Positions 39,292-47,599 of a stretch of DNA of 64,000 nucleotides are shown piece by piece. Positions within the stretch are counted from its first letter, which is position 1, and the number at the start of each line of letters is the position of its first letter. The position numbers and the translations under genes were made by a program. The stretch comes from an uncultured Verrucomicrobia subdivision 3 bacterium (GTDB lineage: Bacteria; Verrucomicrobiota; Verrucomicrobiia; Limisphaerales; UBA11358): assembly GCA_903865745.1 (NCBI GenBank), contig CAIPKV010000085.1, forward strand, positions 1-64,000. The letters are read 5' to 3'. The notes under the pieces were generated by a model, which saw nothing but the letters and a program-made list of their open reading frames with translations, ran no database searches and was not told where the DNA came from.

Positions 39292-40143
39292 ATGGCGACG
39301 CCTACATTAAATCCCGGTGAAGAAGCTCAATTGTTGCAGACAATTGAGATGTTCGAGGTGATTGTGCAGTCGCAATCGGGCGACACGCAATCTTTGGAAA
39401 TCTTGAAGGAGGCTTACTCGAAGCTGGGGCGCGAGGATGACGTGGTCAATACGTCCAAACGGATTGCGCAGGCGTACCTCCAGCAGGGGCAGTTGTCGTC
39501 GGCCATCCTGGAATATGAGACGGTCTTGCAGCGCCGCCCGGATGATGCGGATGTGCGCACGGCGCTGAAGCAGATTGAGGATAAGGCCAGCAGCGCCGTA
39601 GTACAGCCATCGCAGGAATCCGCCCCCGTAGCTTCCGTCGCCGATAACGCCAATGCCGCCGCGCGCCGCAAGGTAAAGCTGGCGGGGGATGAGGTGGATG
39701 ATGGGCGCAAGACGATGTATAAGGTTTTCGTCGAGAGCAAAATCATTACGGCGGGGGATTTTGATCTGTGCTGGCGTAATGTGGATATGACGCTGCCGCC
39801 CACGGACCCAATCGAGCCGTTTATCCAAATGCTGCATGAGAAGGGGATTTACCTGATCGATAAATCGCTGCGGTTGCTGTCGGATAAGTCGCGTCTGGCG
39901 TATCTGCCGATGGAACGTTACGACGTGGAGATGGATCTGGTGCGCGGGTTTCCGGCGGATGTGTGCCGGCGCTGGTGCGTGCTGCCTTTCGACCGCATGA
40001 GTAAGGCGATTTTGGTGGCGACGGCGAATCCGTTTAATCAGCAGGCGGCCAAAGAACTCGGTGAGGCGACCACGCACCGGTTGCTGTGGTACATCTCGCC
40101 GCCAAATGACATCGTGGCCAACCTGCGCAAAGCTTTCCGCTGA
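39292..40143 (+). CDS. TPR protein with GspE/PilB N-terminal (MshEN-like) domain
   Basis: 283 residues, soluble. The N-terminal half has tetratricopeptide-like helices (about 12-110: SLEILKEAYSKLGREDDVV, AYLQQGQLSSAILEYETVL). After a flexible linker, the C-terminal part (about 135-283) resembles the N-terminal domain of type II secretion/type IV pilus ATPases (LPMERYDVEMDLVRGFP, CVLPFDRMSKAILVATANPFN). MshEN domains can bind c-di-GMP; whether this one does is not shown. The gap to the ATPase gene is only 2 nt, so the two are coupled. Probably a regulatory or adaptor partner of the motor (inference). Confidence 0.8.
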   Translation: MATPTLNPGEEAQLLQTIEMFEVIVQSQSGDTQSLEILKEAYSKLGREDDVVNTSKRIAQAYLQQGQLSSAILEYETVLQRRPDDADVRTALKQIEDKASSAVVQPSQESAPVASVADNANAAARRKVKLAGDEVDDGRKTMYKVFVESKIITAGDFDLCWRNVDMTLPPTDPIEPFIQMLHEKGIYLIDKSLRLLSDKSRLAYLPMERYDVEMDLVRGFPADVCRRWCVLPFDRMSKAILVATANPFNQQAAKELGEATTHRLLWYISPPNDIVANLRKAFR

Positions 40144-40145
40144 CC

Positions 40146-41891
40146 ATGGCTAAAATCAAATCATTCGCGGAACGCATCGCCGACGCCCTCGTCGAGGACG
40201 GGCTGTTGAGTCCGAACCAGATTGAGGAGCTATTGGAGCGCCAGAAAAAAGAGGGCGCGCGGCTGGTGAAATTGCTGGTCGACAAAGATCGTCAATACGT
40301 CAGCCCCGATGACTTGGCGGTCTGCATGGGCCGCGTGTTGAACGTTTCGCCGGTCAATCTGGCGCGCGTCAACATTTTGCCGGACGTGGTGGAGTTGTTG
40401 CCGCGCGAGACGGCGCACAACCACAAGGTGGTTCCTGTCAGCCGGCTGGACAACCGGTTGTTCCTCGCGATGGCCGATCCGCTCAACGTCATGGCGCTGG
40501 ATGACGTTAAGCGCATCACCAAGCTGGATATCGCGCCGCTCATCGCCTCGGAGAAAGCCATAACTGACAAACTGAATGCGCTCGACGCGGCCAAGACCGG
40601 GTCGATGGAAGACATTATTCAGGATGCGCAAAAGCGCAGCGACGCCGAGGGCGAGGCGGACGACATCGAGGCGGTCAAAGAATCGCGCGACGAAGTTAAT
40701 TTGGACCAGCTCGCTGCGTCCAGCGAAGAAGCGCCGGTCATCAAGCTGGCCAATTTGATTGTACTGCAAGCCATCAAAGACCGTGCGAGCGATATTCACC
40801 TCGAGCCGTTTGAAAAAGTGATGCGTCTGCGCTATCGCATTGACGGCGTCTTGCAGGATGCCACGCCGCCGCCGAAGCAGATGCAGCTCGCGCTGTCCTC
40901 GCGCTTCAAGATCATGTCGAACCTCGACATCGCTGAGCGCCGGTTGCCGCAGGACGGACGCATGCGGGTCAAGGTGGGTGGTCGCGACTTCGATTTGCGC
41001 GTCTCCATTTTGCCGACGGTACATGGCGAGAAAATCGTGCTGCGTGTACTGGACAAATCCAATTTGTCCGCGAGCCTCGACAAGCTGGGGCTCGATGACT
41101 CGACCTTCAAACAGTTCAAGAGCGCGATTGACGCGCCGCACGGTTTGATTCTGGTCACCGGCCCGACGGGTTCTGGTAAGACGACCACGCTGTATTCTGC
41201 GCTTAACGAACTGAACAATCCGACTTGGAATATCATTACCGTCGAAGACCCGGTGGAATTCCAAATCCCCGGCATTAATCAGGTGCCGACGAAAAAGGAT
41301 ATCGGGCTTTCCTTTGCCAACGCGCTGCGTTCCATTTTGCGCCAAGACCCGGACATCATCATGATTGGGGAAATCCGTGATACCGAGACGGCCGAAATCG
41401 CCATTGAGGCCGCGCTGACTGGCCATCAAGTGCTCTCTACGATGCACTGTAACGATGCGCCTGGCGCCATCGCCCGTCTGGATGACATGGGGATTGCGCC
41501 CTTCTTGATTTCGTCCTCAGTGATCTTGTCGTGCGCCCAGCGGCTGATGCGGCGTATCTGTTCGCACTGCAAGGAGCCCGTGACTTATCCGGCGAAAATG
41601 TACGAAGACCTCGGCATTGACCCGATTATGTTCGATGGCGTGCAGCTGTACCGGGGGCGTGGTTGCGACCGTTGTAAGAATTCAGGCTACGTCGGTCGTA
41701 TGGCAATTATTGAAGCCATGACCATCTCCGACCAGATTCGCAAACTCATTATCTCGCGCTCCAGCACGCGTGAAATGGCTAAGCTCGCCGTTAATCAGGG
41801 CATGCGCACACTGCGCATGGTGGCGCTCGACCGCGCCCGCGATGGAATTTCCACACTGGAGCAGGTCATGCTCGGTACTTCCGCCTATTAA
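40146..41891 (+). CDS. pilB: GspE/PilB family secretion or type IV pilus assembly ATPase
   Basis: 581 residues. Hexameric cytoplasmic ATPase that powers type IV pilus extension or type II secretion. N-terminal MshEN-type domain (about 1-150), then the ATPase core: Walker A GPTGSGKTT (339-347), Asp box and Walker B (RQDPDIIMIGEIRD), His box (TGHQVLSTMHCNDAP). It keeps the zinc tetracysteine motif C472-x2-C475 ... C507-x2-C510, which is typical of PilB/GspE and absent from PilT. Its stop overlaps by 3 nt the stop of the convergent gene. Assignment to PilB versus GspE is uncertain because pilM-Q or gsp genes are outside the window. Confidence 0.93.
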   Translation: MAKIKSFAERIADALVEDGLLSPNQIEELLERQKKEGARLVKLLVDKDRQYVSPDDLAVCMGRVLNVSPVNLARVNILPDVVELLPRETAHNHKVVPVSRLDNRLFLAMADPLNVMALDDVKRITKLDIAPLIASEKAITDKLNALDAAKTGSMEDIIQDAQKRSDAEGEADDIEAVKESRDEVNLDQLAASSEEAPVIKLANLIVLQAIKDRASDIHLEPFEKVMRLRYRIDGVLQDATPPPKQMQLALSSRFKIMSNLDIAERRLPQDGRMRVKVGGRDFDLRVSILPTVHGEKIVLRVLDKSNLSASLDKLGLDDSTFKQFKSAIDAPHGLILVTGPTGSGKTTTLYSALNELNNPTWNIITVEDPVEFQIPGINQVPTKKDIGLSFANALRSILRQDPDIIMIGEIRDTETAEIAIEAALTGHQVLSTMHCNDAPGAIARLDDMGIAPFLISSSVILSCAQRLMRRICSHCKEPVTYPAKMYEDLGIDPIMFDGVQLYRGRGCDRCKNSGYVGRMAIIEAMTISDQIRKLIISRSSTREMAKLAVNQGMRTLRMVALDRARDGISTLEQVMLGTSAY

Positions 41892-42871
41892 TAGGACCAG
41901 TTGGGCTTCGCTTGCGGTCCGAGTATCGTCCACGGTGGTGGCTGCGCCTGCCAGCTAGGGCGGACCGTCGGCGGAGCAGGCGGCGGAGTGTTGATGCCGG
42001 GCATTTGCTGGATACCGGCAGGCTTGGAAAATGAGCTCCCCAGTGGTTCTAGGCCGCGTCCCGCTGGGTTCACCGATGGCGACGCCTGAAGAAATGGATC
42101 CGGAGTGGGAGCTGGGGCTGCGGCAAAGCGAGTTTGCACGACCGGCTGTACCGGTTCAGGGGTTGGCTCCATTAACGCGCGAAACCGTTCCATGTCTGCC
42201 AGCTGTTCGGTCGTCGGCTTGGGCTGGCTGGGCTGGGTGAAGGCAGAGTTCCAAGTTGAACCTTGATTTTGCTCTGATCGGGGCTCCGGTCTGGACGCAC
42301 TTAATAATCCATTGAAGAATTTAGCACCTGGTTCTTCCTTTTGCTCCGATTGGTGATAAGAGCCGTAATAATCGGGTTTTTCCGCAGTGCTAAAGAAGCC
42401 GTCCTTGTCCATGGTCCGTCCGCTAGTGCTGTTCGCCGGCTCTTTATTGTGGTTTTTTTCAAAGGCCGCGTTTTCACGTAACAAAAACTGTTCCTCCAGC
42501 GACAATTTCTTATCTTCGGCGTTCTTGTCCGGGAGCCCGAGGGTTTGTTCGGGGGTCTGAATTCCGAGAATTTGTTCTGGGGTCAGGAGCGTCCAATTCT
42601 TCTGCCGGTTCATGGCAGCCATTGCCTCTGCGTTGTTATTATTGTTCACCGGAGGTCTGGGCATCGGCTGGTTTGGCATAGGGTCATTGAACCAAACGCG
42701 AGGCGCATTAAAATCCTTGGCGCGGTAGCTGATAGTGGGGACGTATGGTTTGGCCTTTTCTGCCGGGACGTCGGCCGGCTTAGAAAAAACAATCGTCTGC
42801 TGCGCCAGTGCGGCGTTAGCAAAAAACGCCAGCGCAAGCACAACAATCAATCTATACATGTGAAAAAACAT
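41888..42871 (-). CDS. Exported proline/asparagine-rich hypothetical protein
   Basis: 327 residues. Signal peptide (MYRLIVVLALAFFANAALA-QQ); the ATG five codons in (42859) may be the true start. The mature part is disordered-looking and rich in Pro, Asn and Gln (PMPNQPMPRPPVNNNNN, GINTPPPAPPTVRP), with a short LTPEQILGIQTPEQTLG duplication. No family recognised. It converges on pilB with overlapping stops. Possibly periplasmic or envelope associated; function unknown. Confidence 0.65.
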   Translation of the reverse strand: MFFHMYRLIVVLALAFFANAALAQQTIVFSKPADVPAEKAKPYVPTISYRAKDFNAPRVWFNDPMPNQPMPRPPVNNNNNAEAMAAMNRQKNWTLLTPEQILGIQTPEQTLGLPDKNAEDKKLSLEEQFLLRENAAFEKNHNKEPANSTSGRTMDKDGFFSTAEKPDYYGSYHQSEQKEEPGAKFFNGLLSASRPEPRSEQNQGSTWNSAFTQPSQPKPTTEQLADMERFRALMEPTPEPVQPVVQTRFAAAPAPTPDPFLQASPSVNPAGRGLEPLGSSFSKPAGIQQMPGINTPPPAPPTVRPSWQAQPPPWTILGPQAKPNWSY

Positions 42872-42998
42872 CTTGGTATATATACCCTAAAATAATTGAC
42901 AACCACCGTCAAAATGAATTCAAACAAGAATCGGTTGAACGGTTGAAATAAAATGATTGGATGTCTGTTCCGTTTCAACCGTTTAAGGATTTGACCAA

Positions 42999-43244
42999 TC
43001 ATTGCCGTTCATATTCGCCCTTGCCAAGCCGTTTGTAGACTTGGAAGCCCGACTTCTTCGCATCCGTGATCGAGAGCGGTTTAAGCTTATGCGGCGTGCT
43101 GAAGCCGGAAATGATTTTGCGTACCGGCTTCTTGCAGGCCGGGCAGTTCGTTAACGGTTTGGCCGACAGCGGACGGTTCAGCGTGAACGTCCCACCACAG
43201 ACCTTGCACTCACCTTCGCAGATTTCGTATTCGTAAAGCGGCAT
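42999..43244 (-). CDS. FmdB-like zinc ribbon protein
   Basis: 81 residues. Starts MPLYEYEICEGECKVCGGTF and continues with NCPACKKPVRKIISGF, giving two CxxC pairs of the FmdB/CxxC-CxxC-SSSS putative regulatory family. These pairs normally bind one zinc. The canonical start MPxYEY is intact, but the first CxxC is preceded by an extra Cys-containing turn. It lies 3 nt after the slipin gene, so they share an operon. Function of the family is poorly defined. Confidence 0.85.
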   Translation of the reverse strand: MPLYEYEICEGECKVCGGTFTLNRPLSAKPLTNCPACKKPVRKIISGFSTPHKLKPLSITDAKKSGFQVYKRLGKGEYERQ

Positions 43245-43247
43245 GGT

Positions 43248-44024
43248 TTATTTTTTCAAAAAAGCACTGAATAAATCAATCGGCAATGGCAGGAAGGTGG
43301 TCGTGTTGTGCTCGCTCGCCATTTCACGCATGGTCTGTAGATAACGTAGTTGCAGCGCTATCGGCTCCTTGGCAATCAGCGCGGCGGCTTGCACCATTTT
43401 CTCGGCGGCCTGGAATTCCCCCTCGGCGTTGACGACTTTCGCGCGGCGTTCACGTTCGGCTTCAGCCTGTTTGGCCATCGCACGCTTCATGCTATCGGGC
43501 AGCGATACTTCCTTCACTTCGACCGAGGTGACCTTGATGCCCCACGGCTCAGTCTGCTTATCAATAATCTCCTGTAGCTTCAGGTTAATGACGTCGCGCT
43601 GGGATAGCAGTTCGTCCAGCGCGGACTGGCCGAGCACACTGCGCAAGGTCGTCTGGCCGATGAGCGAGGTCGCCTTCCAATAGTTTTCCACCTTCACCAC
43701 CGCCGCGTTCGGGTCTACGACGCGGAAATACATCACCGCATCCACCGTGGCCGGCACGTTGTCCTTGGTCATAATCTCCTGCTTCGGCACGTCAATGGTC
43801 ACGACTCGCAGATCCATCCGCACCATCTTGTCCACGACTGGAATGAGGAAAATGATGCCCGGCCCCTTCGCCCCTTGTAGTTTGCCAAGCCGGAATATCA
43901 CACCGCGCTCGTATTCGCGCAGGATGCGGACCGCCTGCGGTAAGACAAAGACGACCGCGATGACGATGATAACAATGACGGACATAAGTCCGCCCCGCAA
44001 TGCTAGGGTGATGAGTTCATTCAT
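43248..44024 (-). CDS. Slipin (stomatin-like SPFH/band 7 membrane protein)
   Basis: 258 residues. One N-terminal transmembrane helix (about 13-32), then an SPFH/band 7 domain (VRILREYERGVIFRLGKLQGAKGPG, DLRVVTIDVPKQEIMTKDNVPATVDAV). An alpha-helical C-terminus has EVSLPDSMKRAMAKQAEAERERRAKV. Such slipins form membrane microdomain scaffolds and are normally paired with an NfeD-family serine protease encoded next door. Here the neighbouring nfeD is only an N-terminal remnant (44060-44263), so the partner is missing locally. Confidence 0.92.
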   Translation of the reverse strand: MNELITLALRGGLMSVIVIIVIAVVFVLPQAVRILREYERGVIFRLGKLQGAKGPGIIFLIPVVDKMVRMDLRVVTIDVPKQEIMTKDNVPATVDAVMYFRVVDPNAAVVKVENYWKATSLIGQTTLRSVLGQSALDELLSQRDVINLKLQEIIDKQTEPWGIKVTSVEVKEVSLPDSMKRAMAKQAEAERERRAKVVNAEGEFQAAEKMVQAAALIAKEPIALQLRYLQTMREMASEHNTTTFLPLPIDLFSAFLKK

Positions 44025-44059
44025 AAATATATTTCAGTTTTTTGGTTTAACTTGCAATT

Positions 44060-44263
44060 TTAGTCCGCTAGGTCACCCCGTGTATTGAACTGGGAGATGT
44101 AGAGTTTGTCCCTTTGGTCTGCCGCCACATCAAGCGCGCGGTCGATGTGGCTGGCAGTGGCTGGGCCGATGACGCCGTCAAATTTAATCAGCCCTACTTG
44201 TGCCGCGTTGACTGTCACGCTGAAAAAGATTCCAACCACTGCGATGAAACGCCAGAGCTGCAT
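44060..44263 (-). pseudogene. Truncated NfeD-family (ClpP-class) protease remnant
   Basis: 67 codons. Signal peptide-like start (LWRFIAVVGIFFSVTVNA), then VGLIKFDGVIGPATASHIDRA and LYISQFNTRGDLAD, followed by a stop. This matches the first 60 or so residues of NfeD/SppA-like proteases, which read IDG-IGPAT..I..A and then IQLDTPGG. The TPGG loop has become TRGD and everything after it (catalytic Ser/Lys, membrane part, OB fold) is gone. It lies 35 nt upstream of the slipin in the normal nfeD-slipin order. A short functional peptide cannot be excluded. Confidence 0.65.
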
Positions 44264-44385
44264 AAATTATCTATCCAATCCAAATTAACAAATGCTGCCG
44301 CCGCTGCAAATGAAACTTATCGCTGGGCCTATGGATAATTTTACCTTTTCTTTCGCAGCCTGAAGTTTAATTTGCGCGGACGCAA

Positions 44386-45804
44386 ATGGCCTTGAAACTG
44401 TTTAACACGTTGACTCGCTCGGTACAGGAATTCGCGCCCCTCGACCCGGCCGGCAAAAAGGTGGGCATGTATTGCTGCGGGCCGACGGTTTATGACTTTG
44501 CGCACATTGGCAACTGGCGCACGTTTGTCTTCGCCGACTTCGTCCGCCGCACGCTCGAATTTTCCGGCTACGACGTGCAGCACGTCATGAACATCACCGA
44601 CGTGGAGGACAAAATCATCAAGCGCGTCCGCGAAAACAAAACGACTCTGCGCGATTTCACAGGCAAGTATGAAACCGCTTTTCTCGACGACCTGAAAGCG
44701 CTTGGCTGCCGCGAGCCGCATCAGAAACCGTGCGCTACGGATCACATTCCTGAAATCATCGCGCTCATCGAAAAGCTCGTGACGCGCGGCGTCGCCTACC
44801 AAGCCAGCGACGGCTCAGTCTATTTCAGTATCGAAAAGTATCGCGGCTGCGGCTGCCATTACGGTCAGTTGCTCAAGCTGAATCTCGACGAGCTGCGCAC
44901 CGGCGAACGCGTCGCTGCCGACGAATACGAAAAGGAATCGGTTGCCGACTTCGCGCTCTGGAAGGCCCGGGTGCCGGACGATGGCGACGTGTTCTGGCCG
45001 AGTCCGTTTGGCGAGGGCCGTCCCGGCTGGCACATTGAATGTTCCGCGATGAGCATCAAGGCGCTCGGCGAGACTTTCGATCTGCACCTTGGCGGTGAGG
45101 ATTTGAAGTTTCCGCATCATGAGGACGAAATCGCCCAGAGCGAAGGCGCGACCGGCAAACCGTTCGTGAAATTCTGGCTCCATGGCGCGCATCTGCTCGT
45201 TGAAGGTAAGAAGATGAGCAAGTCGCTTGGAAACTTCTTCACGCTGCGCGATTTGCTGGCGAAAGGTTTTACTGGTCGCGAAGTGCGTTATCTGCTGCTG
45301 ACCGCGCATTACCGCGAAACCTTTAATTTTACAATCGACGGTCTGCATGGCGCGAAGTCGGCGCTGGCGCGCATTGATGAGTGCGTCGGCAAGCTACGCG
45401 AGTTGGCCGAGAGTCCAAAGTCCAAAATCCAAAATCCAAAGCCGGAGGCAGCGCTGATTGACAGATTCACCGCCGCGCTCGCGGATGACCTGAATATTTC
45501 CGCCGCGTGGGCTGCGGTCTTCGAGTGGGTGCGCGAGATCAACAAGCGTCTCGCCGATAGTTCGTTATCGGCCGGCGACGCAGGCGCTGCGCTCGCTGCG
45601 TGGGAGAAAGTTGAATCTGTTCTTGGTATCGGTGTAAAAGCAGATGCCGAAATACCCGCCGAAATTACCGCGCTCGCCGAGGAACGCACCGCTGCAAAAA
45701 AGGCGAAAGATTTTAAGCGCAGCGACGTCATCCGCGATGAGTTGAAGGCCAAAGGCTGGGTCATCGAAGACACACCGAAGGGAATCAAGTTGAAAAAGAT
45801 TTGA
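44386..45804 (+). CDS. cysS: Cysteinyl-tRNA synthetase
   Basis: 472 residues. Class I aminoacyl-tRNA synthetase charging tRNA-Cys. The HIGH-type motif is FAHIGNWR following CCGPTVYD (zinc-ligand Cys). Further zinc-site residues lie in GWHIECSAM and FPHHEDEIAQSE. The KMSKS motif is K276-MSKS. Full length, with the C-terminal DALR-like helical domain (DLNISAAWAAVFEWVREINK). Four heptanucleotide units at 45412-45439 are translated as a linker (ESPKSKIQNPKPEA) between the catalytic core and the C-terminal domain. tmk follows after 40 nt that are partly heptamer repeats. Confidence 0.97.
   Translation: MALKLFNTLTRSVQEFAPLDPAGKKVGMYCCGPTVYDFAHIGNWRTFVFADFVRRTLEFSGYDVQHVMNITDVEDKIIKRVRENKTTLRDFTGKYETAFLDDLKALGCREPHQKPCATDHIPEIIALIEKLVTRGVAYQASDGSVYFSIEKYRGCGCHYGQLLKLNLDELRTGERVAADEYEKESVADFALWKARVPDDGDVFWPSPFGEGRPGWHIECSAMSIKALGETFDLHLGGEDLKFPHHEDEIAQSEGATGKPFVKFWLHGAHLLVEGKKMSKSLGNFFTLRDLLAKGFTGREVRYLLLTAHYRETFNFTIDGLHGAKSALARIDECVGKLRELAESPKSKIQNPKPEAALIDRFTAALADDLNISAAWAAVFEWVREINKRLADSSLSAGDAGAALAAWEKVESVLGIGVKADAEIPAEITALAEERTAAKKAKDFKRSDVIRDELKAKGWVIEDTPKGIKLKKI
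45412..45439. repeat. Heptanucleotide repeat inside cysS (AGTCCAA type)
   Basis: AGTCCAA, AGTCCAA, AATCCAA, AATCCAA, translated as SPKSKIQNP within cysS. Confidence 0.9.
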
Positions 45805-45819
45805 TTTACTCGCCGCCGC

Positions 45820-45847
45820 GTAAATCGTAAATCGTAAATCATAAATG
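45820..45847. repeat. Heptanucleotide repeat supplying the tmk start codon
   Basis: GTAAATC three times followed by ATAAATG; the ATG of the last unit is the tmk start at 45845. No Shine-Dalgarno sequence is seen, so tmk translation begins directly from the repeat. Confidence 0.85.
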
Positions 45848-46501
45848 GCCAAGGGACTGTTCATCACGTTTGAAGGCACCGAGGGTTGCGGCAAATCCAC
45901 GCAGATCAAACTGCTCGCCGAGCATCTGCAGGCCATTGGTCATCGCGTGCGGATGCTGCGCGAGCCGGGCGGCACACCCATCGGCGAGGAAATCCGCCAC
46001 ACCCTCAAACACAGCGAGCAGAACCATGCCATGACCGCCGAGGCGGAACTGCTCCTGATGAATGCCAGCCGCGCGCAGATCGTCCGCGAAGTCATCCGCC
46101 CAGCGCTCGCCGCTGGCGAAATGGTTTTGTGCGACCGCTTTTATGATTCCACCACGGCGTATCAGGGCTACGGCCGCGAACTGGATTTGGATAAAGTGAA
46201 ATCCATCATCGAATTTGCCATCGGCGGAACAAAGCCGGACCTGACTTTGTTTCTCCGTGTTTCGGCGGAGGTTAGCGCCGAACGGTTACGCTCGCGTCAA
46301 TCTACACTGCCGTTTGTTCGCGATCGCATCGAGGAGGCCGACCGGAAGTTTTTCGAGCGTGTCGGCCATGGTTATGATGTCATCGCCGCCAATGAACCCG
46401 AGCGCGTGAAATTTATTAATGGCGCGCAGCCGGTGGATGCCGTATGCCGGACCATCTGGGAGGTCGTCCAGCCACGGCTGCCTAAGGTTGGCCGGTGGTG
46501 A
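45845..46501 (+). CDS. tmk: Thymidylate kinase
   Basis: 218 residues. Phosphorylates dTMP to dTDP. P-loop FEGTEGCGKSTQ (residues 8-19), dTMP-binding REPGGTPIGEEIRHTL, DRFYDSTTAYQGYGR and a DLTLFLRVSAEVSAER strand with a following lid. The ATG start gives the canonical MAKGLFITFEG N-terminus and lies in the last unit of a heptanucleotide repeat. Downstream of cysS in the same orientation; probably co-transcribed. Confidence 0.97.
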   Translation: MAKGLFITFEGTEGCGKSTQIKLLAEHLQAIGHRVRMLREPGGTPIGEEIRHTLKHSEQNHAMTAEAELLLMNASRAQIVREVIRPALAAGEMVLCDRFYDSTTAYQGYGRELDLDKVKSIIEFAIGGTKPDLTLFLRVSAEVSAERLRSRQSTLPFVRDRIEEADRKFFERVGHGYDVIAANEPERVKFINGAQPVDAVCRTIWEVVQPRLPKVGRW

Positions 46502-46545
46502 TTTTGTTTGCCGGAATTAAAACGCAGGTTAAGTTGCTTTAAAAC

Positions 46546-46878
46546 ATGATTGAAAAAACCATCAGTGAGATTGAGGCGAAAATCAGCGGCGTGGAATCCG
46601 TCAGCGCCGAGCGCAAGGCGGAATTGCTAAAATTGCTGGGCACATTGAAGATGGAAATCGCCAAGCTCTCTGAAACCCACGGTGAACAGGCCGACAGCAT
46701 CGCCGGCTTCGCCAAGCTATCGGCCCATGAAGCCACCCGCACCGAGCCGAACCCGCAGTTGCGCGAGCTTTCTAATAAAGGGTTGCTGTCGTCCGTGGAT
46801 GGCATCGAGCAATCGCATCCCCGCCTCGTTCAGATCGTCAACGCCATCAGCAAGACGCTCGCGGACTTGGGGATTTAA
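46546..46878 (+). CDS. DUF4404-like small helical protein
   Basis: 110 residues, all-helical with likely coiled coil (ISEIEAKISGVESVSAERK, LLGTLKMEIAKLSETH). The C-terminal pattern (L.SSVDGIEQSHPRLVQIVN..SKTLADLGI) is that of DUF4404 proteins. Cytosolic; function unknown. Its stop overlaps the convergent plsC stop by 4 nt. Confidence 0.75.
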   Translation: MIEKTISEIEAKISGVESVSAERKAELLKLLGTLKMEIAKLSETHGEQADSIAGFAKLSAHEATRTEPNPQLRELSNKGLLSSVDGIEQSHPRLVQIVNAISKTLADLGI

Positions 46879-47513
46879 TCCGCCTTCGGTTCCAGCTTGG
46901 CAATGGCCGCCATGATTTCGTCGGCGATTTGCTGGTAAATTTCCTTTAGCCGGGCTTTGTCGCAAGTTTTCGCTTCCGCGCGCAAGGCTTCAAATTTCAT
47001 CGGCTGCCCGTATTTCACCGCAACCCGATGCGGGCGCGGGAATTTGTGGTTTCGCCCGTAAGCTTCAAACGTTCCGAACACGCGTACCGGCACCACTGGT
47101 GCCGTTGACTTGATGACCGTTAGACCAATGCCTGAACGCGCTGGCTGTAATTGGCCATCGTTTGTCCGTGTTCCTTCGGGAAACAAGATGATGCCATTGC
47201 CCTGAAGCAGACGGTCTAAAATAATTTTCAATCCCTTGGCACCCCCGCCGTCGCGGTCCACCGGCACCGCATTCCAAGAACGCAGCAAGGCGCCGATGCC
47301 CGGAAAACGAAAGAGGCTTTCGCGGGCGAGATAATTGATATCACGTTTTAGCGCGGAGCCGACCAGCGGCGGATCGAGAAAGCTGGCATGGTTTGAGGCC
47401 AGAATCACGCCGCCTTGCAGCGGTACGCGTTCCGCATTGAAGACCTGCCACCGGAAATAGGTGGCATACATCACGCGGAAACAAGTCCAGCCGAGGCGAT
47501 AGCTTAAATTCAT
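46875..47513 (-). CDS. plsC: 1-acyl-sn-glycerol-3-phosphate acyltransferase
   Basis: 212 residues. Acylates lysophosphatidic acid to phosphatidic acid at the inner membrane. Acyltransferase motif I NHASFLDPP (catalytic His/Asp), motif II FRFPGIGALLR region, motif III FPEGTRTNDG and the motif IV-like VVPVRVFGT are present. Hydrophobic N-terminal segment (GWTCFRVMYATYF). Downstream of cmk on the minus strand, separated by a heptamer-built hairpin. Assignment to PlsC within the LPLAT superfamily is by motif, so another acyl acceptor is possible. Confidence 0.9.
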   Translation of the reverse strand: MNLSYRLGWTCFRVMYATYFRWQVFNAERVPLQGGVILASNHASFLDPPLVGSALKRDINYLARESLFRFPGIGALLRSWNAVPVDRDGGGAKGLKIILDRLLQGNGIILFPEGTRTNDGQLQPARSGIGLTVIKSTAPVVPVRVFGTFEAYGRNHKFPRPHRVAVKYGQPMKFEALRAEAKTCDKARLKEIYQQIADEIMAAIAKLEPKAD

Positions 47514-47518
47514 AAGGC

Positions 47519-47599
47519 GAGGATGGCGAATGGAGGATGGAAGCTGGAAAGCGGCCGACGTGATGATTTGCCATTCTCCATCTTCAATCCTCCATCATC
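47519..47599. repeat. Heptamer-built hairpin element between cmk and plsC
   Basis: Left arm units GAGGATG, GCGAATG, GAGGATG, GAAGCTG (47519-47546). Right arm CATTCTC, CATCTTC, AATCCTC, CATCATC (47572-47599), complementary in inverse order. The right arm contains the cmk stop codon. The element is related to 49662-49753, sharing the GATTTG-CCATTCTCCATC segment before the right arm. Confidence 0.75.

Noticed and set aside
40230-41447. 405-codon open frame antisense to the GspE/PilB ATPase
   Set aside because: Shadow frame with no recognisable domain.
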